From Noviherbaspirillum cavernae (GTDB taxonomy: Bacteria > Pseudomonadota > Gammaproteobacteria > Burkholderiales > Burkholderiaceae_D), in contig NZ_QYUN01000003.1 in the NCBI RefSeq assembly GCF_003590875.1, positions 496,001-560,000 on the forward strand: DNA of 64,000 bases. Direction: 5' to 3'. Of the stretch, positions 10,293 through 18,950 are shown one piece after another. The notes beneath the pieces are model-generated. The model searched no databases and was not told the DNA's origin. It was given only the letters and a program-made list of their open reading frames with translations. Made by a program: the position numbers and the translations under genes. The stretch's first letter is position 1. The number at the start of each line of letters is the position of its first letter.

Positions 10293-10781
10293 CTACTCCT
10301 CCAGCGCCAACCCCAGCGTCTCCTTGATCTCCTCCATCACCACATAACTCTTCGACTGCGCCGCGCCGGGCAGCTGCAGCAGCATGTCGCCCAGCAGCTT
10401 GCGGTATTCCGCCATCTCGCGGATGCGCGCCTTGATCAGGTAATCGAAATCGCCCGACACCAGGTGGCATTCCATCACTTCCGGAATGCGCAGCACTTCA
10501 CGCCGGAACTGTTCGAAGGTTTTGGCCGACTTGTGGTTGAGCGTGATCTCGACAAACACCAGCAGGTTGACGCCGACGGCGGCGGGGTTGATGCGCGCGT
10601 AGTAGCCGGAGATCACGCCGTCGCGCTCCATGCGCTTGACCCGCTCGATGCAGGGCGTGATGGACAGGCCGACCTGCTCCGCCAGCTCCTTCATTGCCAT
10701 GCGGCCATCCTGTTGCAGCAGTTGCAGGATGTGCTTGTCGATCTTGTCCAGCGCACGCATCGATTCCTTCTGGATACGCAT
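10293..10781 (-). CDS. Lrp/AsnC-family regulator, probable regulator of dadAX
   Basis: The 162-residue protein has an N-terminal helix-turn-helix (about residues 10-65, with the typical DKIDKHILQLLQQDGR opening) and a C-terminal RAM ligand-binding domain. It resembles Lrp and DadR-type regulators, which respond to alanine or leucine. It is transcribed divergently from dadA, 109 bp away, which strongly suggests that it controls D-alanine catabolism. Two starts are possible: the ATG used here has CAGGAA upstream, and Met-8 has AAGGAA. Whether it acts locally or as a global Lrp cannot be decided from this window. Confidence 0.92.
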   Translation of the reverse strand: MRIQKESMRALDKIDKHILQLLQQDGRMAMKELAEQVGLSITPCIERVKRMERDGVISGYYARINPAAVGVNLLVFVEITLNHKSAKTFEQFRREVLRIPEVMECHLVSGDFDYLIKARIREMAEYRKLLGDMLLQLPGAAQSKSYVVMEEIKETLGLALEE

Positions 10782-10890
10782 GATTTATTCCTGAAAATTG
10801 ATTTATATACAAAAACAAATCCTAGCAGATCACCGTTAGCATAGTTGCATATTCCGTATTTCATTCATTTTTCATTTACCGGAGATTGGC

Positions 10891-12180
10891 ATGCGCGTCC
10901 TCGTTCTGGGTAGCGGTATCGTGGGTGTCACCAGTGCTTACTATCTGGCCAAGGCCGGCCACGAAGTCACGGTCATCGATCGCCAGTCCGGCCCGGCGCT
11001 GGAGACGAGCTTTGCCAATGCGGGCCAGATCTCGCCCGGCTATGCGGCACCGTGGGCCGCGCCCGGCATCCCCTTGAAGGCGATGAAGTGGATGGTGCAG
11101 AAGCATGCGCCGCTGTCGATCACGCCGGACGGCACGCTGTTCCAGCTGCGCTGGATGTGGCAGATGCTGCAGAACTGCACCGCGGAACGATACGCGGTCA
11201 ACAAGGAGCGCATGGTGCGTCTGGCCGAATACAGCCGCGACTGCTTCAAGACCCTGCGCGCGGAAACCGGCATTGCCTACGAGGGCCGCCAGCAAGGCAC
11301 GCTGCAGCTGTTTCGCACCGAGGAGCAATACGCGGGCGCGGCCAAGGACATCAAGGTGCTGCAGGATGCCGGCGTGCCTTTCGAGCTGCTGACGCGCGAC
11401 GAACTCGAACGCGCCGAACCCGCGCTGAAGGCGGTCAGGCAAAAGCTGGTGGGCGGCTTGCGCCTGCCGAACGACGAGACCGGCGACTGCCAACTCTTCA
11501 GCACGCGGCTGGCACAGATGGCCGAGGCGCTCGGTGTGAAATTCCGTTACGGCGAAAGCATCGATACGCTGGCATTCAACAACAGCGAAGTCGCAGGCGT
11601 CGTGTGCGGCAGCCGCATCGAGCAGGCCGATGCCTATGTCGTTGCACTCGGCAGCTATTCCAGGAATTTTCTGCAGAAGCTTGTCGACATTCCGGTCTAT
11701 CCGCTGAAGGGCTATTCCATCACGGTGCCGATCGTGAATGCGCAATCCGCGCCGGTGTCCACCATCCTCGACGAAACCTACAAGATCGCCATCACGCGCT
11801 TCGACGACCGCATCCGCGTCGGCGGCATGGCGGAGATCGCCGGCTTCAACAAGGAGCTGAACCCGAAACGGCGCGCCACGCTGGAGATGGTCGTCAACGA
11901 CCTGTTCCCGGGCGGCGGCGATACGTCACAAGCGACGTTCTGGACCGGCCTGCGCCCGATGACGCCGGACGGCACGCCGATCGTCGGCCGCACCGCCGTG
12001 AAGAACCTGTTCCTCAACACCGGCCACGGCACGCTGGGCTGGACCATGTCCTGCGGTTCGGGCCAACTGATTTCCGATCTCATCTCCGGCAGGAAGCCGG
12101 CGATCAGCTCGGACAGCCTGTCAGTGCTGCGCTACGCGAAATCACATGGTGATGCGACAAGCACGCCCGCCTATGCATAA
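10891..12180 (+). CDS. dadA: D-amino acid dehydrogenase, FAD-dependent small subunit
   Basis: The 429-residue flavoprotein oxidatively deaminates D-alanine and other D-amino acids, passing electrons to the respiratory chain at the inner membrane. It begins with the FAD-binding fold [20 protein letters not shown], followed by the acidic residue in VTVIDRQ. Length and the C-terminal signature with [16 protein letters not shown] match the DadA family. It is followed 18 bp later by an alanine racemase gene, giving the classic dadAX operon in which the racemase converts L-alanine to the D-form consumed by DadA. The start has GGAGAT as ribosome site. Confidence 0.96.
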   Translation: MRVLVLGSGIVGVTSAYYLAKAGHEVTVIDRQSGPALETSFANAGQISPGYAAPWAAPGIPLKAMKWMVQKHAPLSITPDGTLFQLRWMWQMLQNCTAERYAVNKERMVRLAEYSRDCFKTLRAETGIAYEGRQQGTLQLFRTEEQYAGAAKDIKVLQDAGVPFELLTRDELERAEPALKAVRQKLVGGLRLPNDETGDCQLFSTRLAQMAEALGVKFRYGESIDTLAFNNSEVAGVVCGSRIEQADAYVVALGSYSRNFLQKLVDIPVYPLKGYSITVPIVNAQSAPVSTILDETYKIAITRFDDRIRVGGMAEIAGFNKELNPKRRATLEMVVNDLFPGGGDTSQATFWTGLRPMTPDGTPIVGRTAVKNLFLNTGHGTLGWTMSCGSGQLISDLISGRKPAISSDSLSVLRYAKSHGDATSTPAYA

Positions 12181-12198
12181 AAGCGAGGGTTCTCATCC

Positions 12199-13356
12199 AT
12201 GAACGCAGATATGCAGCGCGCCGGCGCAATCCTGACCATCGACCTCGATGCAGTACGCGACAACCATCGCCTGCTGCGGGCACGCACTGGAGGAGCGGTG
12301 TGTGCCGCGGTGATGAAGGCCGATGCCTACGGCCTGGGCGCGCAACAGGTTGCGCCGGTGCTCGCGAACGACGGTTGCCGGCATTTCTTCGTCGCCCATC
12401 TCGATGAAGGCATCCGCCTGCGCGCCGTGCTGCCGCCCGATGCCGAGGTGTTCGTCCTGCATGGGCCGCCGGTCGGCGCGGAGCGCGAATTCGTCGCGCA
12501 CAATCTGATTCCGGTATTGAACAGCCTGCAGCAGACGACGGCATGGTCCGCTCTGGCAAGGCAGATGAATGCACGCCTGCCCGCGCTGCTGCAGGTCGAT
12601 ACCGGCATGTCGCGCATGGGCATGCCGGATGAGGAGATCGATGTGCTGCTGCCGGACGCGGAAATCCTTGCACCGCTGGAACTGCGCTACCTGATGAGCC
12701 ATCTGGCCTGCGCCGAAGTCCAGGACCATCCCATGAACGCCGCGCAGTTGCGGAAGTTCCATGCGATCCGCGCACGCTTTCCCGCCATGCCGGCCTGCCT
12801 GGCCAATTCCTCCGGCATCTTCCTCGGGCCGGATTACCACTTCGATCTGGTGCGGCCCGGTGCGGCGCTGTACGGCATCGCGCCGGTGGCCGGCATGGCC
12901 AATCCGATGCGGTCCGTGGTTCGTTTGCAAGGAAAAATCATCCAGACCCGCACCATCCGCCAGGGCGATTACGTCGGCTACGGCATCAGCTACAGCGCCA
13001 CCGGCACACGCGACATCGCGACGGTAGCCGTCGGCTATGCCGACGGCTGGCTGCGCGCGATGAGCAATCGCGGAGCCGGATTCATCGACGGCGTCAGGGT
13101 GCCGTTCGTCGGCACGGTATCGATGGACAGCATCACGCTCGATGTGACCGGGATCGACAAGGCGAAACTGGCCGCTGGCGCATTGGTGGATTTGATCTGC
13201 CCGGAACATCCGGTCGATGCGGTCGCGGCGCTGGCCGGCAGCATCGGCTACGAGATCCTGACGAGCCTGGGCCGCCGCTACCATCGCGAATACCTCGCAC
13301 CGCAGGACGACCTGCCGCAGGCGGCATCGAATCGCACCGCATTGCGCGCGGCGTGA
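12199..13356 (+). CDS. dadX: Alanine racemase, catabolic
   Basis: The 385-residue PLP enzyme interconverts L- and D-alanine. The PLP-binding lysine sits in MKADAYGLG near residue 39, and the catalytic tyrosine region reads YVGYGISYSATG. The family signature DTGMSRMG is present at about residue 135. Position immediately after dadA marks it as the catabolic isozyme rather than the cell-wall isozyme, which is inference from context. The gene converges on arsH; between them (13357-13403) only a weak GC hairpin (GCGACCG pairing with CGGTCGC) is visible as a possible terminator. Confidence 0.95.
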   Translation: MNADMQRAGAILTIDLDAVRDNHRLLRARTGGAVCAAVMKADAYGLGAQQVAPVLANDGCRHFFVAHLDEGIRLRAVLPPDAEVFVLHGPPVGAEREFVAHNLIPVLNSLQQTTAWSALARQMNARLPALLQVDTGMSRMGMPDEEIDVLLPDAEILAPLELRYLMSHLACAEVQDHPMNAAQLRKFHAIRARFPAMPACLANSSGIFLGPDYHFDLVRPGAALYGIAPVAGMANPMRSVVRLQGKIIQTRTIRQGDYVGYGISYSATGTRDIATVAVGYADGWLRAMSNRGAGFIDGVRVPFVGTVSMDSITLDVTGIDKAKLAAGALVDLICPEHPVDAVAALAGSIGYEILTSLGRRYHREYLAPQDDLPQAASNRTALRAA

Positions 13357-13403
13357 ACGATATTGCGCGACCGGCCGTACACGGTGCGGCGGTCGCGGCA
13401 TTT

Positions 13404-14108
13404 CTACAACGCGGGCAGCTCCCGCATCTCTTCCTTGCGCTCGCTGTACCTGCTGGTGAGGTAGTCCGCACGGTCGCGCACCAGCAGCGTGAACTTGTAC
13501 AGCTCTTCCATCACATCCACCAGCCGCTCGTAATAGGGCGACGGTTTCATGCGTCCGCTTTCGTCGAACTCCTGATACGCCTTGGCGACGGATGATTGAT
13601 TCGGGATGGTCACCATCCGCATCCAGCGGCCGAGCACGCGCAACGCGTTGACGGCGTTGAACGATTGCGAGCCGCCCGAAACCTGCATGACGGCCAGCGT
13701 GCGCCCCTGGGTCGGGCGGATTGCGCCGATTTCCAGCGGCAGCCAGTCGATCTGCGACTTGAACACGCCGGTCAGCGTGCCGTGCCGCTCCGGGCTGCAC
13801 CAGACCTGGCCCTCCGACCATTCCGACAGCCTGCGCAGTTCCTGCACCTTGGGATGATCCGGTGCGACGCTATCGACCATCGGCAATCCGTGCGGATCGA
13901 ACACGCGCGTCTCGGCGCCAAAGTGCTGAAGGATGCGCTCCGCTTCCTGCACCAGCAGCTTGCTGTAGGAGCGTTCGCGCAAGGAGCCATACAGCAGCAG
14001 GATGCGCGGTGGATGCGTCGACACGTTTGCCGGGTCGAGCTTGTCGAGTGTCGGCACGTCGAGATGCGCGCCGTTGATGTTCGGCAGGTTGGCGAGCTGG
14101 TCAGACAT
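13404..14108 (-). CDS. arsH: ArsH, NADPH-dependent FMN reductase for organoarsenicals
   Basis: The 234-residue protein is a flavodoxin-fold FMN enzyme of the ArsH family, known to oxidise trivalent organoarsenicals to less toxic pentavalent forms. The FMN-phosphate loop [10 protein letters not shown] is near residue 42 and the family-specific segment with [10 protein letters not shown] follows. It is the last gene of the arsenic operon and its start overlaps the end of arsC by eight bases. Length and motifs match the family. It faces the dadX gene at its 3' end. Confidence 0.96.
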   Translation of the reverse strand: MSDQLANLPNINGAHLDVPTLDKLDPANVSTHPPRILLLYGSLRERSYSKLLVQEAERILQHFGAETRVFDPHGLPMVDSVAPDHPKVQELRRLSEWSEGQVWCSPERHGTLTGVFKSQIDWLPLEIGAIRPTQGRTLAVMQVSGGSQSFNAVNALRVLGRWMRMVTIPNQSSVAKAYQEFDESGRMKPSPYYERLVDVMEELYKFTLLVRDRADYLTSRYSERKEEMRELPAL

Positions 14109-14532
14109 TTTTCGCCGTCCTCTTTCCCTGCGCGTCGATCACGGCTTCGCCGTCTTCCTTCGTGAACGGACCTTGCTGCGGCAACGGCAGGATGTCCAGC
14201 ACGAGCTCCGACGGACGGCAGAGCCGCACTCCCATCGGCGTGACGACGAAGGGCCGGTTGATGAGTATCGGGTGCGCCAGCATCGCGTCGAGCAATGCCT
14301 CGTCGCCAAGCGACGGATCGTCGAGGCCCAGCTCGGCATACGGCGTGCCCTTTTCGCGCAGCGCCGCGCGCACGCTCAGGCCGCTCCTGGCGATCATGTC
14401 CGTCAGCACCTCGCGGCTCGGCGGCTTGCTGACGTAATCGACGATGCGCGGTTCGACGCCGGTGTTGCGGATCAGGGCCAGCGTGTTGCGGGACGTGCCG
14501 CAGTTCGGGTTGTGATAGATCGTGATATCCAT
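14101..14532 (-). CDS. arsC: Arsenate reductase, glutaredoxin-dependent type
   Basis: The 143-residue protein reduces arsenate to arsenite, using glutathione and glutaredoxin. The catalytic cysteine is Cys-11 in [11 protein letters not shown], and the arginines that bind arsenate are found in the central segment ([16 protein letters not shown]). This is the ArsC of plasmid R773 type, not the thioredoxin-linked Staphylococcus type. It lies three bases after acr3 and overlaps arsH, so it is clearly inside the operon and feeds arsenite to the pump. Confidence 0.96.
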   Translation of the reverse strand: MDITIYHNPNCGTSRNTLALIRNTGVEPRIVDYVSKPPSREVLTDMIARSGLSVRAALREKGTPYAELGLDDPSLGDEALLDAMLAHPILINRPFVVTPMGVRLCRPSELVLDILPLPQQGPFTKEDGEAVIDAQGKRTAKNV

Positions 14533-14535
14533 TGT

Positions 14536-15606
14536 TTATGCCTTTGCTTCATACCATTGACGAGAACGATTCACGACATTGACGACCAGCAGCATGACCG
14601 GCACCTCGATCAACGCGCCGACCACGGTCGCCAGCGCCGCACCCGATTGAAAGCCGAACAGGCTGATCGCGGTTGCGACCGCCAGCTCGAAGAAATTGGA
14701 TGCGCCGATCAGGCTCGACGGCCCGGCCACGCAATGCGGCACGCCCAGCTTGCGATTCAGCAGATAGGCCAGGCCCGAGTTGAACACGACCTGGATCAGG
14801 ATGGGCACGGCCAGCAGGGCAATGACCAGCGGCTGGCTGACGATCGCCTCGCCCTGGAATGCAAACAGCAGCACCAGCGTCAGCAACAGCGCCACGATCG
14901 AGTACGGACCGAGCCTGGACACGGCGCGCTCGAACACGCCCCTGCCTCGCGCCAGCAGCGTCTTGCGTATCGATTGCGCCAGAATGACCGGGATGACGAT
15001 GTACAGGACGACCGAGGCGAGCAGCGTATCCCACGGCACGGTGATCGCGGACAAGCCGAGCAGGAGCGCGACGATCGGGGCGAACGCGACGATCATGATC
15101 GCGTCGTTGAGCGCGACCTGCGACAGCGTGAAATACGGATCGCCCTTGCACAGCTGGCTCCAGACGAACACCATCGCGGTGCAGGGCGCGGCCGCCAGCA
15201 GGATCAGGCCGGCGATGTAGCTGTCCAGCTGCTCCGCCGGCAGCCAGCCGGCAAACAGATGGCGAATGAAAATCCAGCCCAGCAGCGCCATCGAGAACGG
15301 CTTGACCAGCCAGTTGATGAACAGCGTCACGCCGATGCCGCGCCATTCGCTCCTGATCTGCACGAGCGCGCCGAAATCGATCTTGATCAGCATCGGGATG
15401 ATCATCACCCAGATCAGGATGCCGACCGGGATGTTGACTTGCGCGATTTCCAGCCGCGCGATGGCGTGGAAGACGCCAGGAAAAAGCTGTCCCAGCACGA
15501 TGCCGGCGACAATGCACAGCGCCACCCATGCCGTCAGGTAGCGTTCGAAGAAGCCGATTGCGGGTGCGGCGTGGCGGGCGGTTGATGCGGCAGAGGAGGC
15601 GTTCAT
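14536..15606 (-). CDS. acr3: ACR3-family arsenite efflux permease
   Basis: The 356-residue inner-membrane protein has about ten hydrophobic helices and exports arsenite. The essential family cysteine appears in LLAAAPCTAMVF and the conserved glutamate in the penultimate helix in GALIEVPVMLL. An in-frame upstream extension to 15714 exists, but it runs through a palindromic element; the ATG at 15606 gives a family-like N-terminus. The palindromic element lies between this gene and arsN2, so expression may need its own promoter or readthrough. The pump works with ArsC upstream in the pathway. Confidence 0.94.
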   Translation of the reverse strand: MNASSAASTARHAAPAIGFFERYLTAWVALCIVAGIVLGQLFPGVFHAIARLEIAQVNIPVGILIWVMIIPMLIKIDFGALVQIRSEWRGIGVTLFINWLVKPFSMALLGWIFIRHLFAGWLPAEQLDSYIAGLILLAAAPCTAMVFVWSQLCKGDPYFTLSQVALNDAIMIVAFAPIVALLLGLSAITVPWDTLLASVVLYIVIPVILAQSIRKTLLARGRGVFERAVSRLGPYSIVALLLTLVLLFAFQGEAIVSQPLVIALLAVPILIQVVFNSGLAYLLNRKLGVPHCVAGPSSLIGASNFFELAVATAISLFGFQSGAALATVVGALIEVPVMLLVVNVVNRSRQWYEAKA

Positions 15607-15638
15607 GGAAGAATACTTTGCTTCAAGAAGAGCCGGGG

Positions 15639-15801
15639 CTAGTGTCCTGAGTTGAAAATTCGTTGCAAATAAAAGTGATGAAATCGCGACGAGACAAGGA
15701 AAAAAGCACAGCAAGGCCGAGGCCTTGCGAGCATTTTTGACGCAGTATCGGTGCGATTCTCGTCATCTTTTATGCAGCGAATTTCTAACTCAGGACACTA
15801 G
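15639..15801. repeat. 163-bp palindromic MITE-like element inside the ars operon
   Basis: The ends form a perfect 16-bp inverted repeat (GCTAGTGTCCTGAGTT and its complement). Imperfect pairing continues inward for about 45 bp on each side, and the centre is another hairpin (GCAAGGCC-GA-GGCCTTGC at about 15711-15728). The whole element can fold as one long stem. It has no coding capacity and lies between arsN2 and acr3. The structure fits a non-autonomous mobile element or repetitive extragenic palindrome. I saw no second copy in this window. Confidence 0.8.
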
Positions 15802-15817
15802 CGATATCCCGGCGATG

Positions 15818-16258
15818 TCATGTCAATCTCTTGTGCAGGCAGACTGCCTGCGATGGACACAGGCCCGCAAACTCGGTCGTCTGTTGCAGCGACTGCGGCG
15901 CGCTTGTGCGGGCGACAACGCGGTAACCGCGCCGCGCGAAAAAGTCCGCCGCCGTCATGGTCAGCAAGTAGAGCGAGGTGACGCCGATGCCGCGCGCCTC
16001 TTCCTCGATCGCCGCGGCCAGCAGCGATCCCAATCCCGCATGGCGCACGGCAGGCTGCACCGCCAGCGAGCGCAGCAAGGCATCCGCTGCGTGGCATTCC
16101 AGGCCGACGCAGCCTGCGATGCCGGAGCCGGCATCCGCCACCAGAAACCGCCGCAAGCGTGCAAGATCGACATCCTGAAACGGCAAGCCGCTCTCCTGCA
16201 GCAGATTCAGAATCGATGGCAGATCGCTCGGCACGGCGGGGCGGATATCGAATTTCAT
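15818..16258 (-). CDS. arsN2: ArsN2-type GNAT N-acetyltransferase
   Basis: The 146-residue protein is a GNAT-fold acetyltransferase, with the acetyl-CoA loop in VQPAVRHAGLGSLL (about residue 75) and a C-terminal FFARRGYRVV strand-helix typical of the fold. ArsN-type acetyltransferases are found in arsenic operons and some detoxify arsenic-containing antibiotics such as arsinothricin. The assignment to ArsN2 rests on the operon position, 20 bp after arsR, and on its size. A longer upstream frame exists but the ATG at 16258 gives the expected N-terminus. Confidence 0.87.
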   Translation of the reverse strand: MKFDIRPAVPSDLPSILNLLQESGLPFQDVDLARLRRFLVADAGSGIAGCVGLECHAADALLRSLAVQPAVRHAGLGSLLAAAIEEEARGIGVTSLYLLTMTAADFFARRGYRVVARTSAPQSLQQTTEFAGLCPSQAVCLHKRLT

Positions 16259-16278
16259 CTCGCGAATTTCCTCGTGTA

Positions 16279-16593
16279 TCAACGACGCTTCCGGGCCGGC
16301 GTGCATGGCGCGCCGCCGCAACAGTTCTCGGTCAGGAAGGCCACAAGATCATTCATCGTGTCGAAGTTCACCGCATAGATCAGCGAGCGGCCGTCCTTGG
16401 TCTGGCTCACCATATCGGCGTGGGTCAGCTCCTTCAAATGGAAGGACAGCGATGACGGCGGAATGTCCAGCGCCTCGGCGATCCGGCTGGCGGCCATGCC
16501 TTCCGGCCCGGCCTGCACCAACAGGCGGAACACGGCAAGGCGCGAATCCTGGGCCAACGCGGCCAGGGCGGTGATTGCGGATTTCGTTTCCAT
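16279..16593 (-). CDS. arsR: ArsR-family arsenic-responsive repressor
   Basis: The 104-residue winged-helix repressor opens the arsenic operon. The DNA-recognition helix is in SSLSFHLKELTHADMV (residues 47-62). It lacks the classic ELCVCDL box; instead three cysteines cluster at the C-terminus (Cys-91, Cys-92, Cys-97 in CCGGAPC). This matches the ArsR subclass exemplified by Acidithiobacillus ferrooxidans, whose As(III) site is three C-terminal cysteines. The longer upstream frame has no family similarity, and the start at 16593 gives the usual N-terminus. Release on arsenite binding would turn on the operon. Confidence 0.94.
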   Translation of the reverse strand: METKSAITALAALAQDSRLAVFRLLVQAGPEGMAASRIAEALDIPPSSLSFHLKELTHADMVSQTKDGRSLIYAVNFDTMNDLVAFLTENCCGGAPCTPARKRR

Positions 16594-16596
16594 GTT

Positions 16597-16621
16597 TCGA
16601 TGATAGTGGAAATATCGACGA
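16597..16621. promoter_or_regulatory. Candidate ArsR operator
   Basis: Directly upstream of arsR lies an imperfect inverted repeat, TCGATGATA and TATCGACGA separated by seven bases; seven of nine positions pair. Its position beside the arsR start fits autorepression. No -35/-10 pair was assigned with certainty. Confidence 0.5.
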
Positions 16622-16679
16622 TTGGCAAACCGGCCTTTGCATGGAGCCGTCAATCCCGGCTCAATCCTGCATCGCCGGA

Positions 16680-17123
16680 CTACCACTCCAGCGCCAGCAG
16701 CCGCGCCGCCATCCTCGGCGCGCACAGCCGGCTGATGTCCTCGCGCACGGCCCAGCGAAAGTCGTCCATCTCCGGCGTCGGCCGGCCCGTGATGTGGTGC
16801 GGAAAATGACTGGTGCAGATCAGGTGCGCAAGGCTGTCCATGTCTTGCGGCGCGCGCACCCGGAACAGGTGCAGGCGCTTGTCGCGCCGGTAATCGAAAT
16901 TACCTATGTCCTCGAATTCGCCTGCCTCGAATTGCAGACCGGTTTCCTCGCGCAGCTCGCGTCGCGCTGCGTCGAGCGCGGACTCGCCGGGGTCGCGCAA
17001 TCCTTTCGGGATATCCCAGTGCGCCTGCCCGGTGACGTGGCAGAGCAGCAGCTCGCCGCGGGCATTGATCACAAGCGTGCCGCACGAGGTCGCCCGTCCT
17101 GTCGATGCTGAAGTTTTTGTCAT
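16680..17123 (-). CDS. Nudix hydrolase
   Basis: The 147-residue protein has a complete Nudix box: starting in GLRDPGE at about residue 50, the pattern G-x5-E-x7-R-E-L-x-E-E-x-G-L is exact. The segment HWDIPKGLRDPGES resembles diadenosine-tetraphosphate and related hydrolases. Nudix enzymes cleave nucleoside diphosphate derivatives; the substrate is not predictable here. An upstream in-frame start at 17150 is possible, but the second Met at 17123 gives the cleaner N-terminus. It is not part of the arsenic operon in any obvious way. Confidence 0.9.
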   Translation of the reverse strand: MTKTSASTGRATSCGTLVINARGELLLCHVTGQAHWDIPKGLRDPGESALDAARRELREETGLQFEAGEFEDIGNFDYRRDKRLHLFRVRAPQDMDSLAHLICTSHFPHHITGRPTPEMDDFRWAVREDISRLCAPRMAARLLALEW

Positions 17124-17416
17124 TGCTGCCAATCCGGTTCCTGTTCGCAATATCCGTTGAGCGGCACGCGACGCGGCAGTTCACGCCGCCTTGCATGCCC
17201 GCCTTTGACAAATTGTCTTGCAGTATTGTTTCCACATTGAACTATAGCCGCACGGCACTGGTCACACCGCCATTCAATACGATTCGAACCCGGCTGCATT
17301 GGCCGATACCGCATCCGCGCGTCCGCGCGGCATGACGATTCACCAATCCGTGCACGGGCTTTTTGCCACCCTTCTGCTTTTGCGCATTCGGGCCGCGTGC
17401 CCGATCGACATCATTC

Positions 17417-18580
17417 ATGAATATTTCCTCACACGAGCGCGCCCTGCTTCCCCTCATCGCCTTGCAAGGTGCGGTCGGCACGCTGGCCGGCTTCATCGGT
17501 TTCTTCATCATGCGTGCGCATGACGTGAATGCATTGTTCGGCTTCACCGCCGGCATGCTCACGACGGCGATCGCCGCCACCTTCCTCGCCTATCTTTTCG
17601 GTCCGCGCCTGAAGCTGACCGGCAAGCGCCTGCTCAAGCTGGGCTTTCTCGTACCGGGTCTGTTGATCCTGTGCGGCGACGGCTCGATCGCGGTGATGGC
17701 GCTGGCCTACGGCTCCTTTGTGGGCCTGAGCTGGAGTGCGCGCCACTGGCTCGAGATGTCGCTGCTGGCCGACGCCGAACGCGACGGCTACGCGGCGCAT
17801 TCGGGCGCGCTGACCGTGGTGTTCGGCATCGTGACCACGCTGGTGGCGACGCTCCTGCTCGCCGGCACGGCGGAGCAAAGCCGCTATGTCTACCTGCTGT
17901 ATGGCGCGATCTGCCTCGCGGGCGGCGCGTTGCTGGGGAACCGGATACCGGAGACGCCGCCGGTATCGATCAGGGATCCATTGTCGGTGATCCGGCAGCC
18001 GGAATTCATCGCCTGCCTGCCGCTCTTCTTTCTCGAATCCGGCCTGTTCGGCATCAGCCAGGCGCTGGCGTCCGCCGGGGCGGTGAAGGCGCTGAACTCG
18101 GCCAGCCATTTCGGCTGGGTGGCGACGGTGGCCGGTCTGGCCGGCGGCGTTGCTCTTTATTTCACGCGCAAGAACCGGGGCGTGCAGAACCGCGTGCACT
18201 GGCTGGGCGGCTCGTGCCTGGTGGTCGGCATTGCCTTCGTCCTGCTGGGCGCGAGCGCATGGATACCGGCGCTGTACATCGGTTATACGGTGCTGAAATC
18301 GGCCGGCGGTCCGTTCCTCGCCGCCAGCGAACAGGTGCTCAACCAGCGCACGCTGGATATCCAGGGCAGCCTGTCGGACCGCATCTTCGCGCGCGAATTC
18401 GTGCTGTGGGGCCTGCGCATGATTTCGCTGCTGATGTTCTGGGCGCTCGCGACCAGGCTGTCGCCCACGCACATCCTCGCGGTCGGCTCCACGCTGCTGG
18501 CGCTAGCGACAGCCATGGAGTACGTTTTCGGCAAGTCACTGTTCTGGAAAAACCACACTTCTGTCAACGCGGCAATATGA
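17417..18580 (+). CDS. MFS-like polytopic membrane protein
   Basis: The 387-residue protein has about 11-12 hydrophobic segments spread along its length and the overall layout of a major-facilitator transporter. No substrate-specific motif is recognisable. Charged loops such as YFTRKNRGVQNR break the two halves. The start chosen (17417) places the first helix right after a short cytoplasmic N-terminus; a longer frame begins at 17363 without better support. It stands alone, followed by a 370-bp gap. The transported compound is unknown. Confidence 0.75.
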   Translation: MNISSHERALLPLIALQGAVGTLAGFIGFFIMRAHDVNALFGFTAGMLTTAIAATFLAYLFGPRLKLTGKRLLKLGFLVPGLLILCGDGSIAVMALAYGSFVGLSWSARHWLEMSLLADAERDGYAAHSGALTVVFGIVTTLVATLLLAGTAEQSRYVYLLYGAICLAGGALLGNRIPETPPVSIRDPLSVIRQPEFIACLPLFFLESGLFGISQALASAGAVKALNSASHFGWVATVAGLAGGVALYFTRKNRGVQNRVHWLGGSCLVVGIAFVLLGASAWIPALYIGYTVLKSAGGPFLAASEQVLNQRTLDIQGSLSDRIFAREFVLWGLRMISLLMFWALATRLSPTHILAVGSTLLALATAMEYVFGKSLFWKNHTSVNAAI

Positions 18581-18830
18581 TATTGCGCTGCAAAATGGTG
18601 TGCGCCGTGTCGTTTTTACATGCCTCTCCATGCCGGAATGGCACTAGCTTGCACGGCAGCCGCATTCGCCGCCGGCTCGAAATGGAAGGCTGAAACCCGC
18701 GCCAATAAAGGCATTGCGCCGATGGTGACAATCGCGGAAAACACTCGCTCCAGCATGATGAGTGAAAAAATTACCTGCATCACGGAAACGCATTATTCAT
18801 CCAGGTGATAGCAGCTATAGAAAATGAAAA

Positions 18831-18860
18831 TTGGCCAGATGCTGCGTCGCCGCATACAAT
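18831..18860 (+). promoter_or_regulatory. Candidate sigma-70 promoter of a small RNA
   Basis: A TTGGCC hexamer (18831-18836) is followed after 18 bases by TACAAT (18855-18860). The -10 box matches the consensus at five of six positions and the -35 at four. Transcription would start near 18867, about 60 bases before an intrinsic terminator. Confidence 0.45.
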
Positions 18861-18866
18861 TCATTT

Positions 18867-18929
18867 GTCTCCTCCAAGTCTCTCCTGAGATTGGATTCAA
18901 GCCCGCCTTCAACCGCGGGCTTTTTTTTT
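18867..18929 (+). ncRNA. Candidate ~63-nt small RNA or terminated leader
   Basis: Between the promoter-like pair above and a strong intrinsic terminator there is no open frame. The RNA would carry a UCCUCC motif (18870-18875), complementary to ribosome sites, and a second UCUCCU. It could be a free-standing small RNA or a prematurely terminated leader of the alpha/beta hydrolase gene, whose ATG is 22 bases past the terminator. The neighbouring gene upstream ends 290 bp away, so the terminator is not obviously its own. No homologue is claimed. Confidence 0.4.
18899..18929 (+). terminator. Intrinsic terminator
   Basis: GCCCGC and GCGGGC pair perfectly around an eight-base loop, extended by two A-T pairs, and are followed by a run of nine T. 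This is a textbook Rho-independent terminator on the plus strand. Confidence 0.9.
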
Positions 18930-18950
18930 GACGCTGACAGGAGGATCTTG

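Noticed and set aside
14002..15585. 527-codon plus-strand frame across the ars genes
   Set aside because: Antisense to acr3/arsC, His/Gln/Asp-rich, no motif; a shadow frame.
15607..15714. N-terminal extension of acr3
   Set aside because: The extension reads through the palindromic element and is not typical of the ACR3 family; ATG 15606 is the better start.
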